NCBI GenBank assembly: GCA_001600355.1
Contig: BCJU01000004.1
Coordinates: 1,674,001 to 1,738,000, forward strand
Direction: 5' to 3'
Source of the DNA: Meira nashicola
Taxonomy: Eukaryota; Basidiomycota; Exobasidiomycetes; Exobasidiales; Brachybasidiaceae
DNA: 64,000 bases
How positions within the stretch are numbered: the stretch's first letter is position 1; every line of letters starts with the position of its first letter. The notes beneath the pieces are model-generated. The model was given only the letters and a program-made list of their open reading frames with translations. It was not told the DNA's origin and did no database searches. The position numbers and the translations under genes were made by a program. This document shows, in pieces, positions 51,678 to 62,273 of the stretch.

Positions 51678-52757
51678 ATGGCATCCAAGCATGCTTCTCC
51701 CTCTTCTGTATCTGCAAGAGCGGCTTCAAGTAGTTCATCTTCGTTAGTGTCTCCTTCAAATCCTTCCAAAGACGCTCTAGAAAGTTCAAGGCAACGATCA
51801 TCCTCCTCCAAAAAAGCATCACCCTCCGATGTAATTTTCGGTCAACCTCCTGGTAGTGATGAAGCGAGTCTATTATACGAGCAATTAATATCCGATAGTG
51901 CATTCCAACCAATCGCTAGTGATTCAGGACAAAGAAATTCTTTATCGCTATCGGGAAGAGGATCAGGAAGCAGTAGTATCGGTACACATAGCAATAAAAG
52001 TGAAAGTGCAGATAGCGGTGAAGTACGAATGAGAGCTGCGAACGATGGCGATCGAGAGACATCTGCTTCAGTGCACGCCACTCCATCTTCAACTGCAATG
52101 ACGACTGAATACGGAATACAAGAAGACGAAGAGAGCGTAAAGACATTACCAGCTCTATTCGAAGACTCTGATCCGGAAGATATTGTGATCTTAGTTGCGG
52201 ATATGTTGAACAGATTAATGACACATAACGATTCATTACCTCTTCACCCATCTTCACTGACCCGATTTCATTCAAGAGCAGCACCAGGAATAACAATCTT
52301 ATCCTACCTAAGACGGATAGCGAAATATACATCATTGGAAAAGTCATGCATGCTGATCCTTTTGGTTTATATCGATCGAGTTTGTCAACGCATTGCCGGT
52401 TTTACCATTTGCAGTTTAACTGTTCACAGATTCGTTTGTGCAGCTGTTGTATGTTCAAGTAAAGCATTATGTGATGCATTCAGTACAAATGGTCATTATG
52501 CTCGCGTTGGAGGAATATCGTTAATCGAATTAAACATGTTGGAAAAAGAATTTTTAAATATAATCGATTGGAAATTATCGTGCAGCGGAGCACTTTTACA
52601 ACATTACTATACCAGTTTGGTTCGATCTCATGATTCGTATAGATTACAACAAATTTCTCTACCGCCTTTACCGCCTTCCATGTTACAGAATTTATCGCCT
52701 GTTCTGCAACAGGATAGCGAACAGCATAAAGATTCAAATGATATAACGATGGAATAA
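51678..52757 (+). CDS. Pho80-like cyclin (Pho85 CDK partner type)
   Basis: This 359-residue protein has a Ser-rich N-terminal region of about 150 residues, then a cyclin box at about 175-310. It includes SYLRRIAKYTSLE, LLVYIDRVCQR, TVHRFVCAAVVCSSKALCD and LEKEFLNIIDWKL. These elements match the Pho80/Pcl6/7 group, whose partner is the CDK Pho85. In yeast this group regulates phosphate response, glycogen and polarity; which role applies here is not known. The ATG at 51678 is in AAA-ATGG context and is the first in frame. No intron. Confidence 0.87.
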   Translation: MASKHASPSSVSARAASSSSSSLVSPSNPSKDALESSRQRSSSSKKASPSDVIFGQPPGSDEASLLYEQLISDSAFQPIASDSGQRNSLSLSGRGSGSSSIGTHSNKSESADSGEVRMRAANDGDRETSASVHATPSSTAMTTEYGIQEDEESVKTLPALFEDSDPEDIVILVADMLNRLMTHNDSLPLHPSSLTRFHSRAAPGITILSYLRRIAKYTSLEKSCMLILLVYIDRVCQRIAGFTICSLTVHRFVCAAVVCSSKALCDAFSTNGHYARVGGISLIELNMLEKEFLNIIDWKLSCSGALLQHYYTSLVRSHDSYRLQQISLPPLPPSMLQNLSPVLQQDSEQHKDSNDITME

Positions 52758-53300
52758 TGGGAAAAAAAGTTTAAGCTTCAAAAACTTCCAAACTTTTCTC
52801 TATTCTTTTTTGCAAACACAGAACAAATCATAGACTTCCTCTCCCTCTTTAGGCCATGCAGATGTCACTTTTGATCTCGATTTTTTATTATTACCAGCAA
52901 GCTCGGTTGTCATGTTGTATTCTTTTGTTGTTTTACAGTGAAACGCTTTATCTTATCTTACATGCTCCATCATCTTTTAGCAATGCTCTCTAATACACAA
53001 TTTTTGCATATACAAAACACACAAAGAAGAGTGAGATTTTAATCATTGAAATATATTGATTGATGTAGTAGTAGAGATGAAAGCGTGAAAAACAAAACAT
53101 GATGGTATGGGAAAACTTGTACATGGTGTTTATGCACATCTGATGTTGATGTCGTTCAAAAGATTGCAAATTGCGGAGAAAAAAAAAGGAGAATAAAAAG
53201 CTTTTGAGAAATGGAGAAAGGCAAAGGAAGTAATTAGCATGGTACAAGGGTTAAGAGATGAGATATTTGTTGGCAGATGGCGAATTGCACATTCGATGCT
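52758..53300. other. Convergent 3' intergenic region
   Basis: Lies between the stops of the cyclin and the kinase gene. It is AT-rich with no credible ORF and probably holds two 3' UTRs. Confidence 0.6.
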
Positions 53301-55517
53301 TTAAGCTCGTGTTCCCCAACCTTGTGCCGCATACATGTCTGGTTGTTGTTGTTGATAATATGGTACATTACCATGTCCAACTCTTGAAGTATGATTAGAA
53401 TCCATCGCAGTACGATCTTCTTCCTCTTCTTCTTGCTCTGCTTCAACATATTCTCCTTCATCATATTCTAATCCTTCAACATCTTGTTGTGCTTCCAACA
53501 TTCCATGATAAACTTCAACTGCAAAAGCGTTCGTCAAACCAGGCGTGATACGTTCAGCTTGAATGAGAGCATTTCGTACTTCTTCAATCGTACGTTGTGC
53601 ATCAGGTCTTTGTGCAACAGCTAAAGATAATTGCTCTAAAACCGGCAATAAGACGGCATCCATTGCGGATAGTTGGACGGAATTTGTTTGTGGTACTTTT
53701 GCATTTGATTGATCATTTACCACATTCACATTAGCTCCTGCTCCTACTCTTTTACCAATTGATGACTGTCCATTACCCAATCGCACATTCTCCAACCTGT
53801 ATCGCTCTTGTTCTAAAACGTCATCTTCATCATCGCTAAAGCGTCCTCCAGCACGCGCTGCAGCTTCATAACTGGCCAAAACACCTTGATTTTGACTTTG
53901 TGGAGCATTTCTTTGTCCAGCTCCATTACCGAAACGGGGTTCATCATAATTTGTGCCAATCTCTGTTCCAGCTCTAGAATGTCCTTTGCCAACCGGAGAG
54001 CCATATTCGATTCCATGACTACTGCTTGCTGCTGTTACATTATCGCTTTGATAACGATGATGAGATTGCGTTGGTGTTTGCTGTTGAGATTGTGGATTGA
54101 TTGGTTGTGCTTGACGTTGTTGAGCTTGATATTGTGATTGACCAGAAGGTGGTTTGGGCAATTCTCCTCTTTGTTGTTTTGCAGCAGCCAGACGTACAGT
54201 ACCACCTGCAGAGCCACTTGAAGAGGAACTACGAATCGATGCAAATCGTCCTGATCCTGTCTTGGCCGGACTTACTCCCATTCGCTGTGCATTTGGACTT
54301 GGAGCTGGCATTCGTGAAGCTGGACTTCCAGCAACACGACCATCATATCCTACAGGTTCAATAGGTCTAGAAGGAGTATTTGGAAGATCGCGCAAAGCTC
54401 TACCGTTACCATTATTGGAGGGTATATTAGAAGCTTGATGAGGTTTGACGGGTGAATGAGCATCATAAGGATTTCTTACTGCATAAGCATTCTCCATCAT
54501 TGCTTGAGCATCAGCAGGAACAGGAGGTGGAGGTGCAGGCCTTTGTGATCGCATAGTCGGATTACGTACTGTACCAAAGTCCCAATCATCTTCTTCGTAT
54601 TCTTGCTGAGCACCTTCTTTATCTCCATCATTTTGATCGTGTTGATCGCCACCTTCTGCTTTCCACCTTTCCAATCTTTCGATCAATTCGGTCAAATAGC
54701 TCGTCTTTTTTGCATTTTTGATGAATCGATGTTTTAATAACTCTTTTGCTGTCGGTCTTGCAGCTGGATCACGCTGCAAACAGAACGAGACAAAATCTCG
54801 AAAGGTTTTTGAAAAGGATGCATCCAATTGTGGCGGTGGATTCTTTGGAATTAAAAACAAGACTTTCATAGGATGAAGATCGGCATAAGGAGGCTCTCCC
54901 ATTGCCATTTCTATAGCTGTAATTCCTAAACTCCAAATATCTGCTTTGAAATCGTAGCCGCTTTGCTTGATCACTTCAGGACTCATCCAATAAGGAGTAC
55001 CAACGAATGTATTCTTCTTTGTCATTGTTGCTGTCAATTGTCCACTAACACCGAAATCGGCCAATTTGACATCTCCCGAAGAGGAGAGTAAAACGTTGGC
55101 TGCTTTGATATCTCTGTGTAATTTTCCTTCCCCGTGCAAATAATCTAATCCTTTCAATAGCTCTCTAACAACGATTGCAATATAATCCTCTCTGAATTTT
55201 CCTGGCTTCATCAAATCGGAACAACTTCCACCTGAGCAGTATTCCATCACAATCCATAGATTCGTTCCTTTGAGCCAACTCCCATGGTATTTTGTGACAA
55301 ATTCACTGTCTAATTGACTTAGAATGGCAATCTCTTGCTGAATGTCATCAATTTCATCTTCGGCATTTTCCAAATCAATAATTTTGATTGCGACAGGTTC
55401 CCTTGTTATTTTGGAAAATCCTTTGTATACTTCTCCGAATGATCCTTTTCCGATCCTATTCTGTTTTACGTAATAATCTTCAGGATCGGAACCCTGTGGT
55501 GGAGCTTGAGCAGCCAT
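53301..55517 (-). CDS. Germinal-centre (Ste20-like) kinase, GCK-III type
   Basis: This 738-residue protein has its kinase domain at the N-terminus (about 16-266): glycine loop IGKGSFGEV (22-30), catalytic lysine K45 in [15 protein letters not shown], and the activation segment [11 protein letters not shown]. These match the Ste20-family germinal-centre kinases, MST3/MST4/YSK1 (GCK-III), with fungal relatives Kic1/Nak1, Sid1 and Ustilago Don3. The middle is Gln/Pro/Ser-rich. A C-terminal helical domain lies at about 620-700 ([23 protein letters not shown]), followed by an acidic stretch. Family members act in the MOR/RAM polarity network or in septation; which applies here is not decided. The start ATG 55517 is in GCC-ATGG context. 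Confidence 0.9.
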   Translation of the reverse strand: MAAQAPPQGSDPEDYYVKQNRIGKGSFGEVYKGFSKITREPVAIKIIDLENAEDEIDDIQQEIAILSQLDSEFVTKYHGSWLKGTNLWIVMEYCSGGSCSDLMKPGKFREDYIAIVVRELLKGLDYLHGEGKLHRDIKAANVLLSSSGDVKLADFGVSGQLTATMTKKNTFVGTPYWMSPEVIKQSGYDFKADIWSLGITAIEMAMGEPPYADLHPMKVLFLIPKNPPPQLDASFSKTFRDFVSFCLQRDPAARPTAKELLKHRFIKNAKKTSYLTELIERLERWKAEGGDQHDQNDGDKEGAQQEYEEDDWDFGTVRNPTMRSQRPAPPPPVPADAQAMMENAYAVRNPYDAHSPVKPHQASNIPSNNGNGRALRDLPNTPSRPIEPVGYDGRVAGSPASRMPAPSPNAQRMGVSPAKTGSGRFASIRSSSSSGSAGGTVRLAAAKQQRGELPKPPSGQSQYQAQQRQAQPINPQSQQQTPTQSHHRYQSDNVTAASSSHGIEYGSPVGKGHSRAGTEIGTNYDEPRFGNGAGQRNAPQSQNQGVLASYEAAARAGGRFSDDEDDVLEQERYRLENVRLGNGQSSIGKRVGAGANVNVVNDQSNAKVPQTNSVQLSAMDAVLLPVLEQLSLAVAQRPDAQRTIEEVRNALIQAERITPGLTNAFAVEVYHGMLEAQQDVEGLEYDEGEYVEAEQEEEEEDRTAMDSNHTSRVGHGNVPYYQQQQPDMYAAQGWGTRA

Positions 55518-58172
55518 GGTCTACTCTATCTTGCTGACTTTGCTCGAAGATGTGCCTTTGATGCTGAATTGGCAAAGATGTATTGGTATTTATTTGTGTA
55601 TCTCTAATTTGAATCTTGAGTGAACAAAAAAAAGAGAAATTGTGTTGCTGTTTTCGTCTAGTAGAAGAAAGACGAGAGTAATGATTGAATGGTGGTAAAG
55701 AAGCAATGAATCTGAAAATGTGCGATAAGAATATAAGAATTAGCCAAGAGAATGTAGTCAGTATCAAGCCTGCAATCGAATGTGATCTCAAGATGTAAAG
55801 AGAGCCGAGCGGAAGAAGCAGTAAATTTGCTGCAAGCGTGCACATGCATCTAGGCACATTTGTGATATGACATTTTTACATATGCATACAAATATGCACG
55901 AAATTGCTTCCTTCAAATTGGCACTTTGTAATCCAATTATAGGTGCCGAAATAAATTGGCGAAGACCAAAAAAAAGGAGAAATGATCAAATGAAGGTGAT
56001 AGGAGGAATGTTTGGAGAGAATTTCCAAGCCTAAATACGGGGTCATCTTTCAGGTACGGCGGGCCAAACATCGTAATCATTCAAATCATCATCTCCTTTT
56101 GATAGATTCTTTTGAACCGGATGAATCACAAACGCGGGCTTAAGGCATAAACGATTACGCACGAACCCCTCGCAAATTGCAGATCTTGGATTGGTACGCA
56201 TTTTCGCAACAAACATTCCATGCATAAAGGTAAGAAGCGATCAAATAGACCGTTCCTACTGTCTTTTTAAATTTCTTCGTCATCATCAAAAACAAAAGGC
56301 TATATACTCACAGATTGCTGAAATGAAAGAGAAAGAGATGAAGTGGATTTGGGAAAATGTCGTTCTTGTCGTTTTTGGAATAATGTGTTTATTTATGATA
56401 TTTATTGATCGTCGGCGTTTTGCATAAAAAGAAGAAGAAAAGGAAAATCTTTTGAGAATCTGTTTTTGTTCTTTTGTCGTCCCTTGTTTTGCGATTTAAT
56501 TCGTTCTTTGTCGTTCTTTATTTTTTCGTCGTAGCTCTTGTCGTCGTCGTTAGAAATATAGGGTGGTCTTTGCGATAAAAAGCGTGCATGAAATCTTTCA
56601 TACACACGCACGCAAAAACCAGCGCAATTCTTGATGGAGAATGCGAAGTGAAAGTGAAATGGTAAAAAGAATGATTCGTCGTGTGTTTGATACGATACAT
56701 ACACACAATGGGGACACACCCATACGTGGATCTCCGGAGCGTATGGATGGACAATGATTAGCTAGAGTAAGGAAGTATGTGCGTGTGTGTGCGTGCGAGG
56801 GGGGATCGAAAAATGTTATCTTGGCTGTCCTAGTGCACCGACACGCATGGAAAGGGGGATTGTTCTGCATCTTTTTCTTTATTTTTATTTCCTTATGATC
56901 GGTCAATTTAACAGAGGTTGGTGAAATGCACCTTAGCCCGCATATACTGTAAGTAGCCTATTTCAAGCGGGAAAGGATACGCGTATGGTGCTACATTTTG
57001 CGAAACAAAAACTAAAAGACGCGTCTGAAGAAGTTGTGTGTGTATAAAAAATAAAAGTCTTCGGCATCGTATTACCTTTACACTAAAAGCTGCTTCAGAA
57101 TAAAAGCATAGTAGTAGTTCATGAGTCTAAGATACTCATGATGACGCAAATGAGCACAATAAAATAAGCACTAAATAACCTTTAAAGCCACTTTTCTTCT
57201 TCGGATAAGCATGTTTGCCCCCAATTCTCATGGAATAGTAGATACAAAAAAGGAGGAGTTGCAATTCTTGTCTTATAATTCAAGCAGGGGGTCTTTGAAA
57301 CATGGCTAACATGATAAAATATGTAATATTCTTAAGGTGATCTTTCCCTCTCTCTCCCCCCTAAAAGGCCTCTTTTTTTGGATCTTATAAAAGTAACACA
57401 ACAGTACGGAATAATGATTCGCTTAAAAAATCAGTCAAACTATTTCTTTAGATTAATCTTGACTCTCACCCCACAGTTTTATATAAACACAAATAAAACT
57501 ATTCTAGATATAGGGATCACATCTTTTTGGTATGGTAAAATAGATAGAATCATTTTATCTTCTTTTACATAAATTCAGTGACGATAAGCGAAACGGGATA
57601 TTGGGGAGGGTGTAAAAATTGCACAGCCTTTTGATTTTTGAACCTTCGTCTTGCTGTATATTTTTTAGCGTGATATTCATTACGCCGCCGCTTGTGTTTA
57701 AAATAAAACAGGGTTCAACGGTTAGGATCCTCCGGAGCAATATGTAAAAAAGGGAGGACAACGTACGCAAATGTCAAAAAAAGGATACATGTATGTGTAG
57801 ATGACCTTAACATTTTAATCTTGAGACAAGTAGCCAATCAGATCAACAATTTGCCATAGTATAGGTCTAAACACCGTACTGTAAAAAGTTCCGATTTCAC
57901 GTAAGATTGTGATACGCTAATTCGCATCTTAGGTTGTCCCCACATTTGTCTACAACTCAAAATCCCACGCCAAAAAGAAACATTTAGCGAGATCGCGAAA
58001 GATGAAAGGAAGGAGTCTCACTGAATAAAACAGATAATGCACACGCCGATACGTTTTAAAAAGCGGGTTCAAGAACAAATATAGTTTATTTTTGTGTTAC
58101 ATCTGAAGAATTTTTTAGAAGGTAGACGACAGTATTTCATCTATGAAGCAACTCGAATTTTTCACGTGTTCT
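55518..58172. other. Longest intergenic region (2.65 kb)
   Basis: Upstream of the germinal-centre kinase and downstream of SUB2. I see no protein I recognise. The best short ORFs are a 60-codon minus-strand ORF at 56043-56225 and a plus-strand ORF ending in a hydrophobic helix at 56323-56427; neither has a domain. There are CA/GT- and GTC-type low-complexity runs near 56527-56552 and 56770-56800, plus ATGCATAC near 55882-55889. An unrecognised intron-rich gene or ncRNA cannot be excluded. Confidence 0.45.
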
Positions 58173-59642
58173 TTATGACATGTATGTCGATGAATCAATC
58201 GTGTCTGGCAATTCGGGAATGGCGACTTCGAATCGGGATTGAATTTGTTTAAGAACTTCTTCATCACCTTCAGATGAAACAAAGACGATTGCGAGACCTT
58301 TTGTACCAAAACGACCAGCACGAGCAGATCTGTGCAAATATGAATCAGCATCAGTTGGTGCATCATAACTGATACTAACATTCACACGTTCAATATCGAT
58401 ACCACGTCCAAAGATATCAGTGGCAACCAGAATACGTTTCTCGAATTGCTTGAATTGTTGGTATCTCTCAATACGTTCTGTTTGTGGAATACCAGCATGA
58501 ATGCAAATACTGGGGAAATTGCATTCGACCAACAATTTGTCCAATTCATTAGCACGGGCGATTGATTTAACAAAAATGACGACTTGGTTAAATTCAAGGG
58601 AATCGAGCAAATCGTTCAATTTACGATTCTTTTGACCCTCTTCCAATCGAACAAAGTGTTGTTGCAAGCCATGCAACGTCAACTTTGTCTCATCATCAAC
58701 GTAAATCTCAAGCGGATTATCCATGAACTTTCTGCATGTCGGTCGAACTTCTTTTGAGAGCGTGGCAGAGAACATCATCACTTGCTTGTGATGAGGTGTG
58801 GCACGGAAGATATCTTGAACATCTCGACGCATATCAATCTGTTCCAACATCTTGTCACATTCATCCAAAATGAAGTTCTTTACTCCGCTCGTCTTTAGAC
58901 TCTTATCTCTTACCAAAGCATTCATACGACCGGGTGTTCCTACAATAATGTGAGGGCACTTGGTCTTATCTTTCAAGATTGCTTGATCATTAGCGACTGG
59001 CGTACCACCGTAAAAGACGGATGTGCGAACGTTTGGCATGTATTTCGAGAATCGAGCGTATTCGTTGCGGATTTGGTAGGCAAGTTCACGTGTGTGACAA
59101 AGAACAATAACACTAACATCACCGTCAACGGGTTCGATTTGTTGCAATGTAGCCAAGACGAAAACTGCAGTCTTTCCCATACCAGATTTAGCCTGGCAAA
59201 TGACATCCATTCCGAGCATGGATTGTGGAATGCATTCTTGTTGCACTATGGTGGATTGGAGCGTTTGAATGTGTGTTAGAGATGAACAAAAATGGTATAT
59301 ACATATTGAAAGCCAAAACTCACCTTCTGATGGATGTTCGAAACCCAAATCAGCGATTGCACGTAGCAATTCTGGCTTCAACAAGAAGTCACGGAAACCT
59401 GTGGAGTGGATTCCAACGTATGATCCCTTTTTGCTGTCTTTTACTTCGCCATCTGCTGCAGCTGCAGCAGTTGTGGAAGCTCCATTTGTGGTGGATGGTA
59501 CAGTGACCTCCTCCTCGTAATCGATAAGACTGAAATTAGGATGAAAATCAAACGAAGGACGTAGGATGTTTGGGTTTAGTATAAAATCAATGTTGCCGAG
59601 CGAACGGTATTCTCGAATCGACCCTCACTCTTCGTTATCCAT
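58173..59642 (-). CDS. SUB2: DEAD/DECD-box RNA helicase Sub2 (UAP56)
   Basis: Three exons: 59642-59629 (14 nt), 59529-59324 and 59245-58173, with introns of 99 bp (TACTAAAC branch) and 78 bp; the product is 430 residues. The joined N-terminus reads [13 protein letters not shown], as in UAP56. After it come [20 protein letters not shown], the Q-motif [15 protein letters not shown] (restored by removing the second intron), motif I AKSGMGKT, motif II DECD, SAT, and motif VI region [10 protein letters not shown]. Yeast Sub2 is 446 residues and human UAP56 428. It is a spliceosomal ATPase and TREX mRNA-export component. The second intron is 78 bp without an in-frame stop, so retention would insert 26 residues within the Q-motif region. 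The assignment is very safe because DECD and all motifs match. Confidence 0.95.
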
Positions 59643-60131
59643 TTTGTATATTGTTAGAATCGGAAAAAGGAAAAAGAATTTGTTGGATGTGCTAAAGGTG
59701 ATGATGGTGGATGGAAGAATGGTGAAAATCTGCGCACGCACGCACGAACAACGGATGCGTTGATTAATATGGGAACAGTGGGCGTAGCAGCGCAGCGCGT
59801 GTAATGGTGGCCCTTCATTCCTACGAGTTAAAAGTATGTATGAAATGCAAGAGTTTGGGCACTTCGACACTGTCACTCATATATTTAATTCAGTGAATAC
59901 AAACGTTACAAATTTGACGCGTGCAGTATAAGTTTGAATACAATTTTTAATAAATTGGAAGCAACACTTTTCTCGTGTGAGAAGCTGCATAAAATGTTGC
60001 TGAGCTTTTACCCATGGTTTGCTGATCATATATACAGTACATATATTTGACGCATTTCGGATCTTGGAAGGGGCCAACATTCTCCCTACTTACCATCATC
60101 TGACTTTTGCATCGAAATTTATGCGCAAGCG
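59643..60131. promoter_or_regulatory. Divergent promoter, SUB2 and RING gene
   Basis: 489 bp without a credible gene. A GCGCAGCGC copy lies 149 bp upstream of the SUB2 start. Confidence 0.5.
59791..59799. repeat. GCGCAGCGC 9-mer, copy 4
   Basis: Exact copy in the divergent SUB2/RING promoter, preceded by GTAGCA. See the finding on the 9-mer. Confidence 0.4.
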
Positions 60132-61952
60132 ATGGATGAGGTCACATCAAAAGTGCAAAGAAGTAGAGCGAAAACAGTAAAAAGAGGCGAAAGAAGTAAT
60201 CTTTCGGGTCGCCAAACTAGGGAACAACAGGCAATTGAAGAGCAACAAGTGGAAGAGGCCGATAATCTGGCAGAGGCAAGCTCGAGAAAGGCTTCCAAAC
60301 CCTCATCTCCACAAACAAAGGCGTCAAAGAAGACTAGACAAAGCAAGAAAAGTCCTCTGACTGAGCTTAAACAGACAGAGAAGGATGCATCAGGATTGAG
60401 ATCAGGTAAGTGAATTGCGTAAGATTCTTGTATGATCAGCATCTAATTACTGTTTTGCGCCCCTACTACAGAAGACGAGATGGCAAAAGGCAATAGAAAG
60501 CGCTCTTTAAGCAAAGAAGGGGAGGAAATAGCAACAAAATTAAACAAAAAGCAAAAGCGTTCAAAAATGGCCGTCAATGATGACGATATTGATGCTCCTG
60601 CAAAAGGTGATGAAAAAAAGGCAGCCCGTCGCATTCATTCTCCGCTTAAGCAAGTCAAGCATTCAGGAAAGAAAGCTGGTCAGACACATGGCAAGGGCAT
60701 CGTCAAAGAGCAAGACGGACATCATGCTGCAGCACCTAAAGAGACGTCGGTGACATCTGAACTAAAGTTCAAGCTAAAAGTTGCAGAGAAAGAGCGGGCA
60801 GCTTTACAGGCCAAGACAGAATTACAAGAAGCAAAGCTTTCCGCACAAAGTGAAACAATCTCACAAATACATTCTCAATGCGCTTGCACGGTGTGCTTGG
60901 AACTTGCATACAGACCACATGTCCTTTCCCCTTGTGGCCACGTATTTTGTGCTCGTTGTCTCGTCTTGTGGTTTAAAAAGGCATTGCCAGATGAACCTCC
61001 ATTAGCTCCATATCTTACAGAAGAGCAAAGGACAGAAGAACAGCAACGTAGGACATTACGACGCAAGAAACTTTGCCCTCACTGTCGTGAAAGAGTGCAA
61101 GCCAGACCTGCAGAGGTTTGGATGATCAAGGGTTTAGTTGAAAAGCTCGATCAAAGCATACGATCAGGGCAAGGCAATGAAGAGGATACGGACTTGTCAA
61201 ATCGCAATCCCGCCTCAGACGCAGAACTAAAGGATGCTCGAGGCGAAAATCTTAAAGCTGGTTCAGCGCTTTGGGATACCATCTTTCCGCATAACGATAA
61301 ACCATATCAGCATCCTATCTTTGATGAAGGAGACAACGTTTATCGATGCGGAATGTGTGCCAGCGAGATTGTGAATCGATTATGCACAAATCCATATTGC
61401 GCCATCGAATATAGCGAAAATGAACTAGACGATTACGATGATGATGATTCAGAATTCGACATTCACGGCTTGATCTATGGAGGAGAATTCGGCGTAAGCG
61501 ATGATGAAGAATGGGAAGATGAAGATAATGATTTCATCGATGACGGACCTGTCGAGATCAATGATGATAGTGAAGATGAAGTTGAATTTGATCATCATCT
61601 GCATCGTGGCGCCAATGATCCCGATGAAAATGGAGATGTTCAGCTTGTCGCTATCAATGGTCGAAATGTAAATCCGCCCAGAAGAAGACGTGGACGTGTG
61701 ATTGCACTTTCTGACTCTGAGGAAGACGAAGGTGATCGTAGAGCACGTTCGCCTTCTAATGCAAATTTCTCTGATCGTGATGAAGTAGCGGTAGAAGCAG
61801 CTATGGATCACGATGAAGATGAAGGTGATGAAGGATCCGAACTCTCTTATTCCGAGGAGGACGGTGATGGAAGTAATTCAGATGATGGACCCGAACGAGA
61901 TTATGACGACGAATTCGACGAGGGATACCCATCCGATTCTGAAAATGAATGA
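60132..61952 (+). CDS. RING-finger protein with second Cys cluster and acidic tail
   Basis: Two exons, 60132-60405 and 60472-61952, with a 66-bp intron (GTAAGT donor, CTACTACAG acceptor) give 584 residues. The N-terminal 200 residues are basic with a short coiled coil. A C3HC4 RING follows, with CTVCLEL, CGHVFCARC and CPHC (ligands at roughly 238-305), and a second cluster CGMC ... CTNPYC near 380-395. The C-terminal 180 residues are strongly acidic with many Asp/Glu/Ser. The layout, a RING near the middle plus an acidic tail, resembles the fungal Psh1/Dbl5-type nuclear ligases that act on histones, but I cannot confirm it. Basic N-terminus and acidic tail suggest a nuclear, chromatin-linked protein; this is inference. 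The intron join restores an ORF continuous with the first ATG. Confidence 0.78.
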
Positions 61953-62273
61953 AGCGGAAGAACTAGACCTTGAATGAGCAAACTCAAATTCAAATCGAGA
62001 ATTTTAGATCATGGATCAGAATTTTTGTACAATGATTGTATCTAACACACATAACCATATTTTTGTATCATATCCTCATAGGGCTTGATAAACACAACTC
62101 TCACGTTGACGGGCTACCTTATTGACATTTGTATCACCAACAACACACTCAATATACATACATATATACATTCCCCATTAAAGAATAGAACGGCAAGCTA
62201 GAATTCAGTGTCTGAGAAGGTTGATTGGGAAAAGTGATGTATCCTCGTTGGCAATTGACTTTATAACAAATGT
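61953..62273. other. Convergent 3' intergenic region
   Basis: 321 bp between the stop of the RING gene and the stop of the partial gene. It has AT-rich repeats (ATACATACATATATACA near 62155) and no ORF of note. Confidence 0.6.

Noticed and set aside
56043..56225. 60-codon minus-strand ORF (MHGMFVAKMRTN... VWPAVPER)
   Set aside because: It has a plausible composition but I recognise no family, and the sequence just upstream has no splice acceptor that would join it to another exon. It may be chance, so it is not called as a gene.
56191..56427. Plus-strand ORF ending in a hydrophobic helix, possible second exon after a GTAAGA donor
   Set aside because: The join works in one frame only, with no ATG upstream in that frame before a stop, and it overlaps the minus-strand ORF. 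Not supported.
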